64,000 nucleotides of DNA from G963663315 sp963665165 (lineage in GTDB: Bacteria > Pseudomonadota > Gammaproteobacteria > Arenicellales > Poriferihabitantaceae): positions 2,108,001 to 2,172,000 of the forward strand of contig OY761989.1 of assembly GCA_963665165.1 (NCBI GenBank). Direction: 5' to 3'. Positions 60,581 to 64,000 of the stretch are shown piece by piece. Every line of letters begins with the position of its first letter. Position 1 is the stretch's first letter. The position numbers and the translations under genes were made by a program. The notes beneath the pieces were generated by a model. That model saw nothing but the letters and a program-made list of their open reading frames with translations. It was not told where the DNA came from and did no database searches.

Positions 60581-62938
60581 TTACCGGTAATTTCCCCGTA
60601 CCCGCTCTTTCTTCGGATCGAAATGGGGGAATGGCACTACCCTGGCCGGAATCCGTTTCTGATGTCCGTCCAGCTTTCCGACCTCCACCTGGGTTCCGGG
60701 TTCGGTATGGATGATTTTCATCCTGCAAAGGGCGATGTTCTTCCGCAGGACCGGAGAAATCATACCGCTGGTAATGGCGCCCACCTGCTCGCGCCCGATA
60801 AACACCGGGTCGCCATTGGCGGCGGCCTCTTCGCCGTTCAACTCCAGCCCGACCAGTTTTTGCCGGGGATTCAGCTTACGTTCGAGCAGTTGTTCGCGGC
60901 CGATGAAATCATCCTGTTTGGATTTCAATGGAACCGTAAAACCGATGCCCGCCTCAAACGGGTCCGTCTGGTCGCAGAACTCAGAACCGGCGAAAACCAG
61001 GCCCGCCTCGATCCGCAACAGGTCCAGCGCCTCCAGGCCGAGCGGCGCCAGGCCGAATTCCTGCCCGGCCTCCCAAACCGCATCCCAGACGGCTCCCGCA
61101 TCGCGGGGATGGCAGAAGATCTCGTACCCCCGCTCACCGGTATAACCGGTTCGAGAACAGATGATGGGAGGGCCATCCGCGTCGCCGATCCTGGCAATCG
61201 AAAACCGGAACCAGTCGAGTTCCTCGACCCGGGCCTGGTCAGGGCGGGTCCAGACACACTTCCTCAGCGTATCCAGGCTTTTCGGCCCCTGCACCTGCAG
61301 ATTGTGAAGCTGGGAGGTTGAATCCTTGACCCAGGCCCGCAGTTTCAGGGCTGAAGCCTGCTCGCGAATCCACAGTCCCGAAGTATCATTGCCTCCCACC
61401 CATCGGAAGTTGTGGTTGCCAAGCTTGAAAACCGTGCCGTCATCGATCATACCGCCTGACTCATAGCACATCGCGGTATAGACCACATGCCCGATCGCCA
61501 TTTTCCGTACATCCCGGGTAACGCAGGCCTGCATCAGCACTTCCGCGTCGGGACCGGTCACTTCGTATTTTCTCAATGGCGACAGGTCGGTCATGATGAC
61601 CCTTTCCCGGCAGGCCCAGTACTCCGCAACCGCGCCGAGATTGGTGAAGTGGCCAGCCAGCCAGTAACCATTGTATTCCGAGAAATTGCGGGTCAGTCGA
61701 GAGGTTTTATCATGAAAGCCGGTTTCTTGTGTCATTTCGGGTTCCGCGTCGGTGGTTTTCCGGAATGCAATCGCGCGTTTGAACAGGTTTTCACCGGTAT
61801 ACGTTCGCACATGGATATCCGTTGGCACCCACCCGTTGGCCGGGTCGATGTCACAGGGACAGGCAGACGAGACGCAGACCAGGTCCGTCAACGCCTGCAT
61901 CAATACGTAGTCCCCCGGTCGCGACCAGGGATCGTCAAACATGTACAGGTATGAATCATCAAAAAACGTATTGAAGAACAGATTCATGGCCTGCCAGCCC
62001 GCCCTCGGTTCAATCGGCCAGGGAGCCAGCGCCCGATTGAAGTTTTCCGAACAGTTGACATGTCCGGGATAACCGGCTTCATCATAATACTTGCTGGTAC
62101 AGGCTACGCCAAAACTGTCGTGGCGGCCGCAGGTATCCTGCACGACTTCCACCAGCGGTTTGAAATCGATGTCGTAAAACTTCGAATAAAGCCCCGGACC
62201 GGGATAGGCGCTGCCCATCAGCGAACGGGTCGTGGTGGCACTCAGGTTGCGGGTCTTGCCCTGGTCCAGCGCGGCCTTGTCGAAGCACTGGAAATCAGAA
62301 CACTGGCGGCCATCGACATCGATGATCTGAATGTATTCCCCCGCCCTGACCTCGTAGCTTTGCGCGGTAGAGGCGTCAACCCGAAAACTCTGCAACTCGT
62401 CACCGAGCGGGTCCGGCAGATCGTTTTCGATCCGGAAACCGGGGTTTGCGCGGGTAATATAGCCGATCAGGTCGGTCGGCGGGTCATCCGCGCCGTCCAC
62501 GGCCATCGCCTCACCCGGAGCGCAGACCAGGCAGACCAGTTCGCGCTCCGAGACCAGTTTCACGCTGGAACCGGCCGGAGTCTCCCCGGACAATAATCCG
62601 GCAGCCCGGCTACCCGCCAGGTCAACGGAAAAAGAACGCAGCTTGCGGCGAATTTTCGCGGCGCCCGGATTGACGGCATCCAGCATCCGGGCAATCGACG
62701 CCGCGCTGGTATCGGGACGGGTCCCGAGAGCGGCGGTCACATTGTCACCGGCCGCGTCAAACGCAAAAACATGCGCCGGCTGGCGGCCTTCCGGATCGAC
62801 GATCTCCAGCTCATCGCCCGGCATCATCGGCACCGCGATGACAGCGCCGCCGCGAACCAGGTAGCGCTCCCTGCCCGGCCATTGCTCACCCAGCCCGGGC
62901 TCCCTCAGTCGTACTACCGAATGGATGTCAATCGTCAT
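60581..62938 (-). CDS. tdm: Trimethylamine N-oxide demethylase Tdm (DUF1989-GcvT fusion)
   Basis: Tdm converts TMAO to dimethylamine and formaldehyde. The 785-residue protein has an N-terminal DUF1989 region (to about residue 400) and a C-terminal GcvT tetrahydrofolate-binding domain (from about 420: NGYWLAGHFTNLGAVAEYW). Zinc-type cysteines occur at C280, C360 and C362 (VACTSKYY and SSACPCDID), the same spacing as I recall for the zinc ligands of the characterised Methylocella enzyme. The GcvT part should capture formaldehyde as methylene-tetrahydrofolate. A GGAGA site precedes ATG 62938. It is followed by the Rieske gene. Confidence 0.88.
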   Translation of the reverse strand: MTIDIHSVVRLREPGLGEQWPGRERYLVRGGAVIAVPMMPGDELEIVDPEGRQPAHVFAFDAAGDNVTAALGTRPDTSAASIARMLDAVNPGAAKIRRKLRSFSVDLAGSRAAGLLSGETPAGSSVKLVSERELVCLVCAPGEAMAVDGADDPPTDLIGYITRANPGFRIENDLPDPLGDELQSFRVDASTAQSYEVRAGEYIQIIDVDGRQCSDFQCFDKAALDQGKTRNLSATTTRSLMGSAYPGPGLYSKFYDIDFKPLVEVVQDTCGRHDSFGVACTSKYYDEAGYPGHVNCSENFNRALAPWPIEPRAGWQAMNLFFNTFFDDSYLYMFDDPWSRPGDYVLMQALTDLVCVSSACPCDIDPANGWVPTDIHVRTYTGENLFKRAIAFRKTTDAEPEMTQETGFHDKTSRLTRNFSEYNGYWLAGHFTNLGAVAEYWACRERVIMTDLSPLRKYEVTGPDAEVLMQACVTRDVRKMAIGHVVYTAMCYESGGMIDDGTVFKLGNHNFRWVGGNDTSGLWIREQASALKLRAWVKDSTSQLHNLQVQGPKSLDTLRKCVWTRPDQARVEELDWFRFSIARIGDADGPPIICSRTGYTGERGYEIFCHPRDAGAVWDAVWEAGQEFGLAPLGLEALDLLRIEAGLVFAGSEFCDQTDPFEAGIGFTVPLKSKQDDFIGREQLLERKLNPRQKLVGLELNGEEAAANGDPVFIGREQVGAITSGMISPVLRKNIALCRMKIIHTEPGTQVEVGKLDGHQKRIPARVVPFPHFDPKKERVRGNYR

Positions 62939-63043
62939 GTCAACGTGTCTCCGGTTCTACCCGCCTATCGTCTGTAACAGCAGATTATATCCGATAAAAT
63001 CCGGGCGCAGAATACGAAAGCACACCCGGAAAATACCCATGGT

Positions 63044-63781
63044 TCATCCGGCCGCCCCGGCGCAGATCTCAAGATAATGCGGGATGACCTTTTCGATACC
63101 CTGAAGGAGGCACTCGATGGTCAGGGCGTGGCCGATTGAAACTTCCAGAATGCCCGGTATCTCCAGAAACCGTGCAAGATTGTCCAGGTCCAGGTCATGG
63201 CCCGCGTTGATTCCAACTGCCAGTCCATTCGCTTTTTGGGCCGATTCCAGATATTGATCGAAAATGGATGACTCTTCCGGTCGGCCGAACGCGTTGGCCC
63301 AGGCTTCGGTATACAACTCGATCCGGTCCGCCCCGACCCTGGCCGCGGCTGCAACCTGGACCGGATCCGGGTCCACGAACAGGGAACTGCGGATACCGGC
63401 GCCGGACAGGCGTTCCAGCGCGGGGGCGAGCGTAGCCGTCGAATCGGGAATGTTCCAGCCATGGTCCGAAGTCAACTGGTTTACGTCATCCGGAACCAGG
63501 GTGCATTGATCGGGCCTGATCGCCTCGACCATCGCCATGAAATCTTCGGTGGGATACCCTTCGATATTGAATTCCGTCTGCGGATACTGTTCGCACAGCG
63601 CCCCGAGATCATAGGCGTCCTGTTTTCGGGTATGGCGTTCATCCGGGCGGGGATGTACGGTAATGCCGTCCACCCCGAGAGCGATGCACTTGCGCGCATA
63701 CTCCACCACATTCGGATAATCCCGCCCGCGGGAGTTTCGCAAAAGAGCGATCTTGTTCAGGTTGACACTGAGTTTGGTCAT
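63044..63781 (-). CDS. pdxJ: Pyridoxine 5'-phosphate synthase PdxJ
   Basis: PdxJ condenses 1-deoxyxylulose 5-phosphate with aminoacetone phosphate to make pyridoxine phosphate. ATG 63781 gives 245 residues beginning MTKLSVNLNKIALLRNSRG; the open frame upstream overlaps the previous gene. TIM-barrel motifs are present: GVDGITVHPRPDERH, FNIEGYP, LVPDDVNQLTSDHGW, AVGINAGHDLDLDNL and VSIGHALTIE. The N-terminus NLNKIALLRN in place of NIDHIATLRN resembles Bacteroidetes-type PdxJ more than the usual proteobacterial form. It starts 8 bp after the upstream gene. Confidence 0.9.
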   Translation of the reverse strand: MTKLSVNLNKIALLRNSRGRDYPNVVEYARKCIALGVDGITVHPRPDERHTRKQDAYDLGALCEQYPQTEFNIEGYPTEDFMAMVEAIRPDQCTLVPDDVNQLTSDHGWNIPDSTATLAPALERLSGAGIRSSLFVDPDPVQVAAAARVGADRIELYTEAWANAFGRPEESSIFDQYLESAQKANGLAVGINAGHDLDLDNLARFLEIPGILEVSIGHALTIECLLQGIEKVIPHYLEICAGAAG

Positions 63782-63789
63782 GCGATCGG

Positions 63790-64000
63790 CTATGCGGATG
63801 TCCTCGCTGATGATAACCCCCAATCGGGGGTAAAGCCAACAACCCGGACCAGCCCCGGCATGGCCGGGTTGAACAGGTGGTTATGCCAGTAGGTGGCTTG
63901 GTATTTTGCGCTCTGCCGATCCAGGAACCGGGCAGTGCAGTGCAGATCATACTGTTGGTTGCCCTGGTCGAAATGCAGGATGCATTGGCCGACATCGACG
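63790..64000 (-). CDS. C-terminal end of an unrecognised protein (truncated by window edge)
   Basis: Sixty-nine codons are open from the window edge to a TAG at 63790 on the minus strand: a strand-rich stretch (GQCILHFDQGNQQYDLHC), then YQATYWHNHLFNPAMPGLVRV and FTPDWG. I do not recognise the family. The stop lies 8 bp before pdxJ, so the two are probably one operon. Confidence 0.55.
   Translation of the reverse strand, partial: VDVGQCILHFDQGNQQYDLHCTARFLDRQSAKYQATYWHNHLFNPAMPGLVRVVGFTPDWGLSSARTSA

Noticed and set aside
1..64000. CRISPR array
   Set aside because: I saw no set of regularly spaced repeats and no cas gene.

Overview
This window reads as chromosome of a gammaproteobacterium with moderately high G+C. 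The evidence is gene order: pilD-coaE, then secA-argJ-mutT, a nearly complete division and cell wall (dcw) cluster running from mraZ to ftsZ-lpxC, and lon-hupB-tRNA-Val-tRNA-Asp-ppiD. LpxC, UbiA and PriA fit a Gram-negative, ubiquinone-using organism. MurE carries the DNPR motif of the meso-diaminopimelate type. Genes for trimethylamine, TMAO and sarcosine oxidation suggest a marine or host-associated lifestyle. I cannot place it below class from sequence alone.

Layout. 1-1.4 kb: end of pilD, coaE and a toxin remnant. 1.4-24.3 kb: housekeeping genes almost all on the minus strand (mutT, argJ, secA, lpxC, then ftsZ back to mraZ), tightly overlapped, with dciA on the plus strand in the secA-lpxC gap. 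The dcw operon starts at a sigma70-like promoter overlapped by three 10-bp-spaced MraZ boxes. 24.4-32.3 kb: plus-strand genes ridA, recG, ubiA, a Nudix gene, priA and pyrC, with a dense DnaA-box cluster (possible oriC) between the Nudix gene and priA. 32.2-37.4 kb: minus-strand ppiD, tRNA-Asp, tRNA-Val, hupB and lon. 37.6-42.8 kb: the heterotetrameric sarcosine oxidase operon soxBDAG. 43-45.2 kb: a hypothetical gene and an amidase.

45.2-51.4 kb is an AT-rich accessory island. It lies between the amidase and an enoyl-CoA hydratase gene and is bounded by a perfect 113-bp direct repeat of the amidase 3' end. It holds a frameshifted membrane protein gene, an AbiEi/AbiEii type IV toxin-antitoxin pair with a candidate repeat operator, an internally deleted IS256-type transposase remnant, a fragment of a type I restriction methyltransferase (hsdM), and the most interesting locus in the window. 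That locus is a large nuclease-like gene (PD-(D/E)XK-like N-terminus, PIN-like centre) split by a 16-bp tandem duplication. Removing one copy restores one 738-codon frame.

51.4-64 kb: enoyl-CoA hydratase, an MFS transporter, ispH and squalene synthase, an outer-membrane lipoprotein-sorting-like protein paired with a beta-barrel, and a methylated-amine cluster. In that cluster tmm (trimethylamine to TMAO) converges on tdm (TMAO to dimethylamine plus formaldehyde), which is followed by a Rieske oxygenase; pdxJ lies upstream of tdm. Together with soxBDAG this suggests quaternary and tertiary amines are used as C1 and nitrogen sources.

Two genes (murD and the island membrane protein gene) each appear to lack one base in a short homopolymer. 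murD should be essential, so sequencing or assembly error is a live explanation for both.
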